DNA from: Ilumatobacteraceae bacterium
GTDB taxonomy: Bacteria > Actinomycetota > Acidimicrobiia > Acidimicrobiales > Ilumatobacteraceae
Length of the DNA: 61,863 nt
Reading direction: 5' to 3'
Assembly: GCA_022843125.1 (NCBI GenBank)
Contig: JALHOG010000027.1
Location: 1 to 61,863 of the forward strand
Shown here: positions 43,208 through 51,553 of the stretch, one piece after another
Numbering within the stretch: position 1 is the stretch's first letter
How the letters are laid out: each line of letters starts with the position of its first letter
The notes under the pieces: generated by a model
Seen by the model: the letters and a program-made list of their open reading frames with translations, nothing else
What the model was told of the DNA's origin: nothing
Databases searched by the model: none
Position numbers and translations under genes: made by a program

Positions 43208-43270
43208 CTTCAGCGCCATGCCCGGCGCGTCTTCTGGCATCGATCGAAACAAATGAAACAGACGATACAG

Positions 43271-43299
43271 TTGACGTAGGCGATACCTCGGAGTACCAT
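43271..43299 (+). promoter_or_regulatory. strong sigma-70-like promoter
   Basis: TTGACG, 17-base spacer, TACCAT. Two GAAACA repeats just upstream (43246-43262) recur before the excisionase-like gene on the other strand (near 45790). The expected start is near 43306, which gives a leader of about 250 bases before the next gene. Confidence 0.6.
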
Positions 43300-43304
43300 G
43301 CGGA

Positions 43305-43536
43305 TCGTCAACCAAGCGGTTGACGAGCACATTGACAATCAGCAATCACCTACTGGGTCCTTGGGGGCGCCTTGTGCGCTCACCTCTGCGTCCGCCATGC
43401 GGCGCATGTCAACCGTCGTCGCCGTTTCTTGGCGGACCGAGGAGCTGGGCAGGTGGAGAAACGGCAACCCTCTGGCCGTCCGACCAGAGGGTCACCTCAG
43501 CCGGACCGCAACGACCCTTCACAGTTACTGCGGTCC
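43305..43536 (+). ncRNA. hairpin-rich 5' leader, possible cis-regulatory RNA
   Basis: Between promoter and coding start lie three clean hairpins: 43305-43326 (arms TCGTCAACC/GGTTGACGA, loop AAGC), 43467-43492 (ACCCTCTGG/CCAGAGGGT) and 43503-43536 (GGACCGCA/TGCGGTCC). The ribosome site AGGAGA at 43541 follows the last. A long, ordered leader before one small gene suggests RNA-level control. No known riboswitch class is recognised. Confidence 0.4.
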
Positions 43537-43553
43537 AGACAGGAGATTAGCCC

Positions 43554-44066
43554 GTGATCAAGTCATGGAAGAAGTGCCTTGCCTGGGGCGCCGCCCTGGG
43601 GGTCTTCGGAGGTGCCGCCTTCATGGTGGGAGACGCGTCGGCCTTGACCGACACGTCCCCCGCATTGGAGCTGCCGGTCGAGCGGTCGGCCGACGTTGCT
43701 GAGCGAGCACTTTCCGGAGGTGTCTCTAACGAGATGCTTGCTCAGGTTTCTGCGGCAATGGCGGATCCGGTGTTCCAGGCGAGGGCTGCCGAAGTCCTCG
43801 CCCGTGCGGAGGCCGATAGCGAATCGGTGCATGGGTGGACCCGCAGCGGCTCGACCGTCTGGCTCACCAAGTGGGACGTCGCGTGGATGGCGGGTCTGAG
43901 CACGGCAGGAGTCATCGCACTCTTGATCATGTTCTTCCCAATCAGCGTCGCCACGGCCTGGCAGATGGTTGGCGTGGTGATCGGTGTGTTCTGGGCGGCG
44001 GCCTTGTCCGGCCGCTGTGCTTGGATCACTCGCCGGCCGTTCAGCGCCGGAACCTACGCCTGCTGA
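43554..44066 (+). CDS. small exported/membrane protein, function unknown
   Basis: A 170-residue protein. Residues 1-31 look like a signal peptide (KSWKK, then LAWGAALGVFGGAAFMVGDASA). A helical soluble part follows, then SGSTVWLTKWDVAWMAGLST and two close hydrophobic helices (VIALLIMFFPISVATAW, VGVVIGVFWAAAL). The end has two cysteines (GRCAWI and GTYAC). The plan resembles small secreted actinobacterial proteins of unknown or antibacterial role, but I cannot assign one. The GTG at 43554 is fixed by AGGAGA 7 bases upstream. It is monocistronic, with its own promoter, long leader and terminator. Confidence 0.65.
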   Translation: MIKSWKKCLAWGAALGVFGGAAFMVGDASALTDTSPALELPVERSADVAERALSGGVSNEMLAQVSAAMADPVFQARAAEVLARAEADSESVHGWTRSGSTVWLTKWDVAWMAGLSTAGVIALLIMFFPISVATAWQMVGVVIGVFWAAALSGRCAWITRRPFSAGTYAC

Positions 44067-44089
44067 AAGCCGGAGCCCGAACACGCCGA

Positions 44090-44120
44090 AGAGCCGGAAC
44101 CCCTGAGGTTCCGGCTCTTT
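44090..44120 (+). terminator. rho-independent terminator
   Basis: Perfect 13-base stem AAGAGCCGGAACC/GGTTCCGGCTCTT with loop CCTGA, and a short T-run in and after the right arm. It lies 24 bases after the stop of the preceding gene. The clearest intrinsic terminator in the window. Confidence 0.85.
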
Positions 44121-44164
44121 GGCGCGCCTCACCTTCGTGTATCGGCGCAAGTTCGGCCCGGGTA

Positions 44165-44186
44165 TGTCACACCGAATGGCTACGCT
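44165..44186 (+). promoter_or_regulatory. TGTCACACC promoter
   Basis: TGTCACACCGAATGGC then TACGCT, with the ATG 9 bases on. Near-perfect geometry of the recA-NDp type. Confidence 0.6.
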
Positions 44187-44195
44187 GCGTCCCGC

Positions 44196-44783
44196 ATGGA
44201 GCATGACGGCGCCGAGGAGTGGAGTGGGCTACAGCACGCTGAGCAGATCGTGAGGTCGCTGTACGAAAGGGCACTACAATCGATCGCGTCGTGCGGTGAC
44301 TACGCTGTCGGCACGGCGTCGGCCTTGATCGGGAGCCAGGAGGTAGGGGTTCGGCTCGTGACTGCCGCCGATTCGAGAGCAGCTTCGCTCGAAGTTGTGA
44401 TCACCGGTCAGCAGCAAGAGGCCGATGTCAGATTGGTAGATGCCGCGCGCCGAGTGTTTCGGGGAGTTCCACACGAAGCGTGGCAAACCGTGCCCTGCAG
44501 CATCGGCTTCACATTTGCGGCAAACCTCGACGTGAAGTCACTCCCAAACGTTTTGTCGCTCCCGGAGGCTGATTCGCGAGCCCATATCGTGTTTGGCCGC
44601 AATCTGCCGGATGGCCTCGTGTATCAGCATCCAACTCGGGCGCTGTGCGGCCATGTGTACGTTCCGACGGTCGTCGGCAGTGCAGCACACGATCGCGAGC
44701 AATGCACCCTATGCCACATTGTGCGTGCCCTTGCTGTCGCCATCTACGGGCGCTTCCAAGAGGTCGCCCGTACTGATGATTGA
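44196..44783 (+). CDS. hypothetical protein behind a damage-type promoter
   Basis: A 195-residue soluble protein with no recognised family. It begins with a helix (LQHAEQIVRSLYERALQSIA), continues with beta-rich segments (GVRLVTAADSRAASLEVVIT, VPCSIGFTFAANLDV) and ends with GHVYVPTVV and C-T-L-C-H near residue 180. The C-x2-C-H could bind metal. It starts 9 bases after the -10, so it is nearly leaderless. It is followed by an IS relic. Confidence 0.55.
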   Translation: MEHDGAEEWSGLQHAEQIVRSLYERALQSIASCGDYAVGTASALIGSQEVGVRLVTAADSRAASLEVVITGQQQEADVRLVDAARRVFRGVPHEAWQTVPCSIGFTFAANLDVKSLPNVLSLPEADSRAHIVFGRNLPDGLVYQHPTRALCGHVYVPTVVGSAAHDREQCTLCHIVRALAVAIYGRFQEVARTDD

Positions 44784-44799
44784 CACACTAAATCGCCCT

Positions 44800-45239
44800 A
44801 GGGCTTGATGGAGGCTCGGGCTACTGGTTTCCAACCCTGGGTGGCGGTCCGTTGGGCAGCCTAGAACGCTGTCTCCGAACTCTCTTGGCGGGATGTCACC
44901 GCAGTGGCCATGGAGCCGTTCCTCGTTTACCAGTGCATCCACGACACGGGCGCGAGTTCGAGTTCGGCGACGCCGTATCGTTGTCGCGGACATCGGGCCC
45001 GAAGACGCGTGCCGCCTTATGCAGCCCGTGCGTGGTTTCCGCGAGCGCGTTGTCGTAGCTGTCGGAGATCACACCGATCGAGGGTCGTGCGCCGATCTCG
45101 TCGACGCGATCGGCGAACCGCACCGACGTGAACGGCGATCCGGTGTCCGAATGTGTTACGAAGCTGATCAGACGGCGGCGCCGCGTGAACGACGGCCATC
45201 TCGATCGCGTCGAAGACCTTCTGGTTCGTCCAGGTCAAA
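44800..45239 (-). mobile_element. relic of an IS3-family transposase gene
   Basis: On the minus strand the end of an IS3-type integrase (OrfB) can be read in pieces: VFDAIEMAVV, then FADRVDEIGARPSIGVISDS followed by YDNALAETTHGLHKA (the conserved D-S-Y-D-N-A-L-A-E motif with a catalytic acid), then RLHGHCGDIPPREFGDSV. The three pieces lie in different frames and the N-terminal half is absent, so the element is dead. No intact inverted repeats found. Confidence 0.75.
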
Positions 45240-45741
45240 CGAGCTGAGGTGCTTCGCCTTCGCTGACTGTCTGAGATATTGCAGCAGCCTGATAGCGGGC
45301 GGCTGCTCGGTCTCTGGCCTCAACAAAGGCCTCGACATCTTTGAGCTTCACACGTCGGTCGCGTCCTACTCGGTGAAACGGAATCTCTCCAGATTCCAGG
45401 AGCTTCACCAAGTATGGCCGTGACATACCGATGTACGCAGCCGCCTCAGTCGTGGTGAGAACGACGTCGCGATTCCTGTAGAGGACGGCACTAGTAGGCG
45501 TCGCCGGCAGGGATGTAGTACCACCGTTTGGAGCTGCGTCGGAAAGCGAGGAACCATCGCTGCCTGGCTGACTCGGCAAAACAGTAAGCGAGTCGTTCGT
45601 GCGCACGTCTCGTGCGTCGAGCTGGTGGATAACGTCGACAACCAGTTGCACGAGGTCGCTGAACTCGATGCCCTCGACCTTGATGCCTCCTGAGTCGAGA
45701 AGCGCCCGCGTTGTCGCTTCGATCTTTGCCGAGTCATCCAT
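45235..45741 (-). CDS. excisionase-like helix-turn-helix DNA-binding protein
   Basis: A 168-residue protein. The C-terminal third is a MerR/excisionase-type winged HTH: VVLTTTEAAAYIGMSRPYLV, then KLLESGEIPFHRVGRDRRVK, then LKDVEAFVEARD. The N-half is acidic and helical with a Ser/Thr/Pro linker, a plan seen in antitoxins of this class. No toxin is next to it; the IS relic may have removed one. The ATG at 45741 is chosen over an upstream one at 45777, which lies next to the GAAACA repeats. Confidence 0.65.
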   Translation of the reverse strand: MDDSAKIEATTRALLDSGGIKVEGIEFSDLVQLVVDVIHQLDARDVRTNDSLTVLPSQPGSDGSSLSDAAPNGGTTSLPATPTSAVLYRNRDVVLTTTEAAAYIGMSRPYLVKLLESGEIPFHRVGRDRRVKLKDVEAFVEARDRAAARYQAAAISQTVSEGEAPQLV

Positions 45742-46027
45742 GCCTCCGATCGTACGCCGGTGGCAAGTGGTAGTCAAGTGTTTTGTTTCGTCTGTTTCGA
45801 GTGTGCGGACTCAACTTGATGGCTTCACGGCTCGGCCTACCGTTAACGCTCACGCGATGGCCGCCTCGACCGGCGGATCCCCGCCTACGTCCGTCGCCTC
45901 AAGGGGCGCCGGCCCGTAGCGCAGCCGGGTAAATCCCTCTGGCATGCGCTATGCCACTCGCTGGCGCGGGTCAGCGGCACTCGCGTGTCCCTCCGGGCGG
46001 GGTCGGGCGCTGGGCATTGTTCCACGC

Positions 46028-46984
46028 ATGGCGCCAGCCGGGAAAGTGATCGGTGGGCACTACGTCAATGCCCCCATCAACATCAGCTTGGAGGGTGAGT
46101 TCGCGCCGCACGGCCAAGGGCTCAGGAGGACGCCGAACCTCACTCGTGATCGAGTGACGACGTCCTGGGAGGAGGTCGCCGGCCAGTCCCTCGGCGGAGT
46201 GGCGAACGCCGTGAACAAGGTGGGGCAAGCGGCCGCAAGAGCGGGCCCGCCGCCGGCGGCGGGCAAAGCCGCGGCCGCTGCAGTCAGCTCGACCGTCGAG
46301 GCTGCCGACGGGGGCGCCGTACACCGATTGCGTCGATTGGTCCGATCGGGGCAGTCCCTGATCTCGATCCCCGACAGGCTCTTCCAACGCATGGCGATGC
46401 TGCTCGGGGACCGCTGGATCGCGGCAGCTGCTGCGCCTCCGGCGCCCGCACCGGGCGTGCCCGGCGGCATCGTTGAGCGGATCGCCAAGTTCGCTGCTGC
46501 AGCGCTCGGAACTCGGGCATCGCTCGCGTCCAACGGCGCCCGACGTGGCGGAACAGATCGCGAATCTCGCCGCGCTCCGGGACCGGGGAGTCCGCACCGA
46601 ACTTCTGCAGCAGGCCACGAACAAGCCGTGCCCACGCCTGGCTGGCGGCGCCTCTGTCGATCAGTTGAACCGCAGCCCCACACTCTGCGCCGCCCTTCAG
46701 GCTGCAAACGTCTTCGACGGGCCCAACGACGAGCAGGATGTGATCCGCTGCCTCGTCGACGTGCTCTCGTCCTTCTCATCCGACTCGCAAGACAGCGCTC
46801 TCTGTCAGCAGGTTGTGGACCAGATCAAGGTCGCGTTCGCCGACCAATCCGCCAGCAGCCCGTCCCACATGGTTGCGTTCGGTCCTGCTCCGACCGAGTC
46901 ACGGCTGGGGCTCGCCCTTTCAGGCGGCGGGACGCGTGCGGCGACGTTCGCGCTTGGGTCGATCCTGTACCTCCTCGATGCTGA
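46028..46984 (+). CDS. N-terminal reading frame upstream of and overlapping the patatin gene
   Basis: The first 180 or so residues look coding (GKVIGGHYVNAPINISLEGE, SWEEVAGQSLGGVANAVNKV). After about base 46560 the sequence becomes Arg-rich and looks like a shadow of the patatin frame. The simplest reading is that this is the N-terminal part of the same protein as the patatin, joined by a frame change near 46500-46560. It could instead be a separate short protein. No domain recognised. Confidence 0.35.
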   Translation: MAPAGKVIGGHYVNAPINISLEGEFAPHGQGLRRTPNLTRDRVTTSWEEVAGQSLGGVANAVNKVGQAAARAGPPPAAGKAAAAAVSSTVEAADGGAVHRLRRLVRSGQSLISIPDRLFQRMAMLLGDRWIAAAAAPPAPAPGVPGGIVERIAKFAAAALGTRASLASNGARRGGTDRESRRAPGPGSPHRTSAAGHEQAVPTPGWRRLCRSVEPQPHTLRRPSGCKRLRRAQRRAGCDPLPRRRALVLLIRLARQRSLSAGCGPDQGRVRRPIRQQPVPHGCVRSCSDRVTAGARPFRRRDACGDVRAWVDPVPPRC

Positions 46985-47363
46985 CCGGTACGGCACCGTC
47001 GAACAGATCAACTCGGTCTCGGGCGGGTCGCTCACGAACGGCTACATCGCCAACACGACCCGGTCCGACCAACCGATCACTGTCGACCAACTCCGGCCGT
47101 TCGCTCGTCGCCTCGTCGACAAGGGCGCGCCACTCGAGGATTACGGCCGGCAGTTCGCATTTCGTCTTGCGATCTCGGCAGTGTCCGCCTTGGCGGCCGT
47201 CGCTACCGGAGTGTTCGCGTTGCGCGGCTCGCTCCCGTGGTGGGTGCCCGTCCTTCTGATCGGTCTTGCCGTCTACACGGCCGCGATTCTCTGGTACCTG
47301 CTGGTGCTCGGCACCAACGAGATGATGGAACTGTGGGTACGCAGGACGCTGAACCCCACCTAA
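46473..47363 (+). CDS. patatin-like phospholipase, N-terminal (Ser) part
   Basis: Carries the oxyanion-hole signature LGLALSGGGTRAATFALGSI and the nucleophile region INSVSGGSLTNGYIA of patatin lipases. Two hydrophobic helices follow (FRLAISAVSALAAVATGVFA and WWVPVLLIGLAVYTAAILWY), which suggest a membrane-inserted enzyme. The frame stops at a TAA (47361) before the catalytic Asp, which lies in the next ORF in the same frame. The start is uncertain (TTG at 46473 is the frame limit). Confidence 0.65.
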   Translation: MSGSPSSLLQRSELGHRSRPTAPDVAEQIANLAALRDRGVRTELLQQATNKPCPRLAGGASVDQLNRSPTLCAALQAANVFDGPNDEQDVIRCLVDVLSSFSSDSQDSALCQQVVDQIKVAFADQSASSPSHMVAFGPAPTESRLGLALSGGGTRAATFALGSILYLLDADRYGTVEQINSVSGGSLTNGYIANTTRSDQPITVDQLRPFARRLVDKGAPLEDYGRQFAFRLAISAVSALAAVATGVFALRGSLPWWVPVLLIGLAVYTAAILWYLLVLGTNEMMELWVRRTLNPT

Positions 47364-47381
47364 CCCGAGCGAGTCCCACCC

Positions 47382-48491
47382 GTGGCGATGCTGCTCCGAC
47401 GCCGGCGCCTGCGCGCCATGATGGGCTCGGCGCCAGAGCTGCACTCACGCAGGCTTCACGAGGTGCCGGGCCCGGTCAACCACGTCTTCAGCACGCCTGA
47501 TCTACGCCACGGCGAGCACTTCCACCTGTCACCGCGGTGGGTCATGTCGGCCACTTACGGGGCGAGCGACCCCGGCGACGTCCGCGTCGACGAAGCGATT
47601 CGCGCCTCAGCGGCCTTTCCCGGTGCGCTCGCGCCCGTGACGATCGACCTCGATCGGCTCAGTCTGCCGCCTTGGCTGACCACTGGAGACAGGCAGCTCC
47701 GTCTTGCCGACGGCGGCATCCGCGACAACCTCGGTCACCTCTTCCAGACCCGCATGCTCGATGGTCTCGACGACAAGATCCGACACTTGACCGACTACGG
47801 CAACATCGGTCGGTGGATCGTGGTCGATGCGTCGGCTCCGCGCGGCGTCGCTGACCTCAGCGAGGGAGTGCTGCAAAGGCTTCCCGGCCTGCGCCGCATC
47901 CCGCAGCTCACGACCTTCCCCCGCGTCATCGGCATCATGAACCAGTCGAACAGCGAAGCACGAGCGCTCGCCCTCGATCATGGGCTTCGGCGCGAGGGTG
48001 CCGGCTTCGTGGTCTCGATCAAGGATTCGCCGTTCGATGTATGTCGACGCGCCATCGACGACGACTCGCTGGTCGACAGTCTGCTCGCAGGTCGCAGCAG
48101 CGTTTCTGCCCTGGAAGGCCGTCGAGGGAGCGCTGTCGAGATACTGCGCTCGCTGGTCCGGGCCGGCGACACCGAAGCCAGCTGGGCCGGCACCGTCGGC
48201 CGGGACTCGTCCACCGCGACCACGCTTGATGGCATCGGTGCCGCCCGCGTCGTGTCGATCATGCGTCACGCCTACGTGCTCACAATGGTCCACTGCACGC
48301 TCGAGTGGGGCTGGGAGTTCCCACCCCACGACTTGTGGTCTCGAACCCGCTTTGGCGAGTTCATCGCCGAACCAACAGCGGGGGCACGTGGACGGCGGTG
48401 GGCCGTGACCGAGGAGCTCATCGCCGTGCCCGAAGACGCCCTGAGTGAACCGGCGTTGTGCCCTCGGGCATGTCGCACGATCATTGACTGA
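47382..48491 (+). CDS. patatin-like phospholipase, C-terminal (Asp) part
   Basis: Same frame as the preceding ORF, beyond its single TAA and five sense codons. It contains VNHVFSTPDLRHGEHFHLS, DEAIRASAAFPGALAPV and LRLADGGIRDNLG, the last holding the catalytic Asp of the Ser-Asp dyad. A full patatin needs both parts. It may be made separately from the GTG at 47382, or the gene may be a recent pseudogene. Convergent with the NERD-helicase gene. Confidence 0.6.
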   Translation: MAMLLRRRRLRAMMGSAPELHSRRLHEVPGPVNHVFSTPDLRHGEHFHLSPRWVMSATYGASDPGDVRVDEAIRASAAFPGALAPVTIDLDRLSLPPWLTTGDRQLRLADGGIRDNLGHLFQTRMLDGLDDKIRHLTDYGNIGRWIVVDASAPRGVADLSEGVLQRLPGLRRIPQLTTFPRVIGIMNQSNSEARALALDHGLRREGAGFVVSIKDSPFDVCRRAIDDDSLVDSLLAGRSSVSALEGRRGSAVEILRSLVRAGDTEASWAGTVGRDSSTATTLDGIGAARVVSIMRHAYVLTMVHCTLEWGWEFPPHDLWSRTRFGEFIAEPTAGARGRRWAVTEELIAVPEDALSEPALCPRACRTIID

Positions 48492-48606
48492 GTAGCGGAT
48501 ACACGGCCGCTGGGCCGGGAGGCGGCACCCCCTGCTCGAGCTCGGTCGAACTGTCGCAGCTCTGCTCTTCGAACGAGTGGATGCGCCCAGCGTGGCGGGG
48601 CCCGGT

Positions 48607-50439
48607 TCAGCCCAACCGCTCCGCCGGCACTGGCGGAGCCCACAGGGGAACGTCGAGCTGACGCCACACCGCGAACGTGGAGTCGAACGTGAAGGCTCCA
48701 TGGTGTGCGTTCACGACCGAGATGGTGGCGGGGCCGCCTTCCCTCACTCGCAGGCGCGTCATCGCCACGTACGCCAATCGGAGCGAGTGCGGTTTCGCCC
48801 CGATGCCCATCACCAGTGCCGGGGTCTCCCACCCCTTGTAGCTCTGCACCGTGCACCCCTTGATGCCGGGCGCGTCGGGCCAGAACCGGCGCTTGCGCCG
48901 GGCTTGGTCCTGCGAGTGCTTCGCGAAGATGTGGTGGACGGGGAGGCCGGCTTGCTCGATCACCTTGACGGCATCGAGGCCCTGCTCATGCTCCTCGCAG
49001 AGGAACACGATGTCGGCAGGCGACAGGTCGTCGTCTGTGCGGCACAACTCGACCACCGCCTCACCAACCGATCGGCCGAGCTCGGCCGTCGACGCGATGT
49101 TCAGCCACCGGCGACGCGTCGGGAAGAACTCGCCACTGATCGCCACATGGTCGTCCGGGATGTCGGCGTGGATGCGCTCGCCGTCGACGTACCGGTCGGC
49201 GAACGTGTTGACGATCGGCGCCATGTCGCGCGGCAGCCGATACGAACCGGTCAGAAGCGTCCAGTTACCGGCGAAGCCGGAACCCTTCATGCTCTCCTCG
49301 TCGGTCCACGCCTTGTTCTCGTAAATGTCCTGTGTCGGGTCGGCGACGAGCAACATCTCGGCATCGGGCTTGGCCACGTGGATCCGTAGGAAGTTCCACC
49401 AGTCGAGGTTGAAGTCCTGACCCTCATCGACCAGCACCGCGTCGTACCTCGGACTGAAACCTTGTGCGCCGGCGCTCATCGCCTTGGCCACTGACACGTC
49501 GTACGACTTCGTTCCCTCCGGGACGTCACAGGTGAGGCCCGCCCGTTCCGCGTCGTCGGCGATGCGACTGCACAGACCGTGGAAGCTCACACACGTCACG
49601 AACGTCGGACTCGCCCGGAGCTCCGTGCAGCGGGCACCCACCAACGTGCGGAGGTAGTTCGCCAACGTCACGTTGTACGTGAGTACCAGCACGTGCTTGC
49701 GCTCGGCGGCGAGGCGAGCGGCCCGGACCGCCAACCCGTACGTCTTGCCGCACCCGGCCGAACCGCGGACCCGGCGTCTGCGTGCGTCGCTCGGATTGTC
49801 GGCGATGTTCTTCGCGCCCGGACTCAGCTTCGGCGCCGGCACGAAGTCGAGCGTGAACACCGACGCCTTCAGATGCTGATGGACGCGAGCGATCGACGCT
49901 CGATTGACTTCGACCGGAGGTGTTCCGACCAACTCGCTCGCCGGGCGGTGCAGCGCATCCCCGCCGAACACCGCCACATCTCGTTCGGCCGGCGAGACGG
50001 CCTGCTCGCTCAGCAGCTTCTCGGCGTCAGCCGTCGACCACTCAGGGAGCACGACGATCGCCCGCACCGCCTTGGTCGGCTTCCGGCTGTCGTCAGGCTG
50101 CGCGAAGAAGTGCTCGTAGATGGTCGAGCGGTATCGGCTCGCCTGATAGCGCGGCGCCTCCTTGCTCGATTGCCACACCCCACCCGACAGGTACTCGATC
50201 GTGCCGCCGTCGGCGGGTCGGTACTTGCCTCGCGCCCAGTGCTTCACCTCGATCGCGCACACGCCGAGGCGCGGGTGGACGGCGACGAAGTCGGGGATGT
50301 CCTGCGCGAGGCGAGGCTGGACGTAGACGGTCCAGTCGTCGTCGAGCTCGCTCAGCTTCTCCGCAACCCGCCGCTCACCCTCGTTGAGCGGTGTGATGAG
50401 CCGGTCGCACTCCTCGAGCGGTGGCCGCATGATCGCCAT
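48607..50439 (-). CDS. NERD-nuclease/UvrD-like helicase fusion
   Basis: A 610-residue DNA-processing enzyme. The N-terminal NERD domain has the restriction-like nuclease residues D50 (AQDIPDFVAV) and E64/K66 (GVCAIEVKHW). The helicase part has RRVRGSAGCGKTYGLAVRAA (Walker A near 228), YDAVLVDEGQDFNLDWWNFL (Walker B), LLTGSYRLPRDM (motif IV region), TVQSYKGWETPALVMG and LAYVAMTRLR (motif VI). NERD-UvrD fusions occur in repair and in defence islands. The ATG at 50439 follows GGAGGGAGTCC. It stands alone. Confidence 0.85.
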   Translation of the reverse strand: MAIMRPPLEECDRLITPLNEGERRVAEKLSELDDDWTVYVQPRLAQDIPDFVAVHPRLGVCAIEVKHWARGKYRPADGGTIEYLSGGVWQSSKEAPRYQASRYRSTIYEHFFAQPDDSRKPTKAVRAIVVLPEWSTADAEKLLSEQAVSPAERDVAVFGGDALHRPASELVGTPPVEVNRASIARVHQHLKASVFTLDFVPAPKLSPGAKNIADNPSDARRRRVRGSAGCGKTYGLAVRAARLAAERKHVLVLTYNVTLANYLRTLVGARCTELRASPTFVTCVSFHGLCSRIADDAERAGLTCDVPEGTKSYDVSVAKAMSAGAQGFSPRYDAVLVDEGQDFNLDWWNFLRIHVAKPDAEMLLVADPTQDIYENKAWTDEESMKGSGFAGNWTLLTGSYRLPRDMAPIVNTFADRYVDGERIHADIPDDHVAISGEFFPTRRRWLNIASTAELGRSVGEAVVELCRTDDDLSPADIVFLCEEHEQGLDAVKVIEQAGLPVHHIFAKHSQDQARRKRRFWPDAPGIKGCTVQSYKGWETPALVMGIGAKPHSLRLAYVAMTRLRVREGGPATISVVNAHHGAFTFDSTFAVWRQLDVPLWAPPVPAERLG

Positions 50440-50509
50440 CGGACTCCCTCCGTCGAGATTCCCTATCGGCACCCCTTGAAGGAACCTTGACGATCGATTC
50501 GCCTCGCGC

Positions 50510-51298
50510 TCACGACTCGCACCCGACGCCGTCGTTGTCGTTGCCGTCGAGACCGTAGATGTCGCTGCCGATGACGTAGACGGGTCCCTGCACGTACGCA
50601 GGCCCGTTGCCGCTGCCTCCGGCGCAGTCGACATCCGATGCGATCGGCACGCATGCGCCCTCGTAGTTCGGGTCGCACTCCGACGCCGGGAAGAATGGCT
50701 GCACCGCGAGCGTCGTCGTCGGCGGGGGAGGCGGCGGCGCCATGGTCGTTGTCGTCGTCGCGGCCGTTGTCGGTGGCAGCGTGGTCGTCGTCGTGGTCGT
50801 CGTCGCCACCGTTGTCGGTGGGATCGTGGTGGTCGGCGGCGCCACGGTCGTCCGGGCGATGGTGGTGGGTGGCGGCGCTGCGAGCTCGTCGCCGGCCGCC
50901 GAGCTGCACCCGGACGGCTCGTCGTCCTTCACCACCGACAGCTCCGCCTCCCCCTCACCGATCGCTGCACCAGCAGCGGGCTCCTGGCCGACGACCACCC
51001 AGTTCGAATCGCGGATCTGCCTGCGGCCCTCACCGGTCGCATCCACACTCCTCGAGTAGAAGACGCCGCTCTCCTGGATGAGGTCCTGTGCGTCCTGCAG
51101 ATCCATGCACACGACATCCGGCATGAGCGCCGCTGGCTCAGCGTTGGCCCCGTCCGACACCACGATGGAACGCGAGCCCGACGCCGACGACTCGTCGAAG
51201 CAGCCGCCACCGGCCAGCCCCGCTGCGAGACACCACATCGCCACACGCTCCCTGCGCTGCCGTGCGGCAACACGTACATCGCCAACTCCGAGAGACAT
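50510..51298 (-). CDS. PASTA-like lipoprotein with Thr-rich linker and Excalibur-type end
   Basis: A 262-residue exported lipoprotein. The n-region RQRRER precedes a hydrophobic stretch and the lipobox LAGGGC. A PASTA-type module follows (VVCMDLQDAQDLIQESGVF, then VVVGQEPAAGAAIGEG), then a long Thr/Pro linker. The end reads DCAGGSGNGPAYV and LDGNDNDGVGCES, like the calcium-binding Excalibur module with paired Cys. It is probably a cell-wall-associated binding protein. The ATG at 51298 is preferred; one at 51238 would give a shorter n-region. Confidence 0.65.
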   Translation of the reverse strand: MSLGVGDVRVAARQRRERVAMWCLAAGLAGGGCFDESSASGSRSIVVSDGANAEPAALMPDVVCMDLQDAQDLIQESGVFYSRSVDATGEGRRQIRDSNWVVVGQEPAAGAAIGEGEAELSVVKDDEPSGCSSAAGDELAAPPPTTIARTTVAPPTTTIPPTTVATTTTTTTTLPPTTAATTTTTMAPPPPPPTTTLAVQPFFPASECDPNYEGACVPIASDVDCAGGSGNGPAYVQGPVYVIGSDIYGLDGNDNDGVGCES

Positions 51299-51518
51299 CG
51301 CCCGCCCCAATCCGCGGCAGCCCGCCCGCCGCACCCGGTAGCCCAACAGCGCACACACCCGTACTGCAAGAGCCGAGCCGAACGTTCACCCCGAATGGTG
51401 ACGGTGCCGCATGGTGGTCGGTACGCAGCGGAGCGGTACGCGCAGCGGTGCGGCGTGTCGCCCAGTTGAGCGGTCGTTGCCGAACTACAGGGCGTTGTAG
51501 CGAACACAAAAGGCGCTT

Positions 51519-51538
51519 ATGATCGCTGTAGCGATCAT
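51519..51538. promoter_or_regulatory. operator of the second hipBA pair
   Basis: ATGATCGCT-GT-AGCGATCAT, perfect 9-base arms, 15 bases before the hipB start and overlapping the likely -10 (TATGAT). A half-site, TGTAGCGA, lies at 51496. Confidence 0.65.
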
Positions 51539-51553
51539 TAACGGAGGTGGCGC

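Noticed and set aside
45880..45960. Possible tRNA or attachment site near the IS relic
   Set aside because: GC-rich hairpins are present but no cloverleaf or TTC loop could be built.
47382..47420. Recoding of the TAA in the patatin gene
   Set aside because: TAA is not known to be recoded in actinobacteria and no recoding signal was seen; nonsense mutation or two-part expression is simpler.
48272..48856. Minus-strand ORF at the end of the NERD-helicase region
   Set aside because: Shadow frame overlapping the end of the patatin part and the helicase gene; no coding signature.
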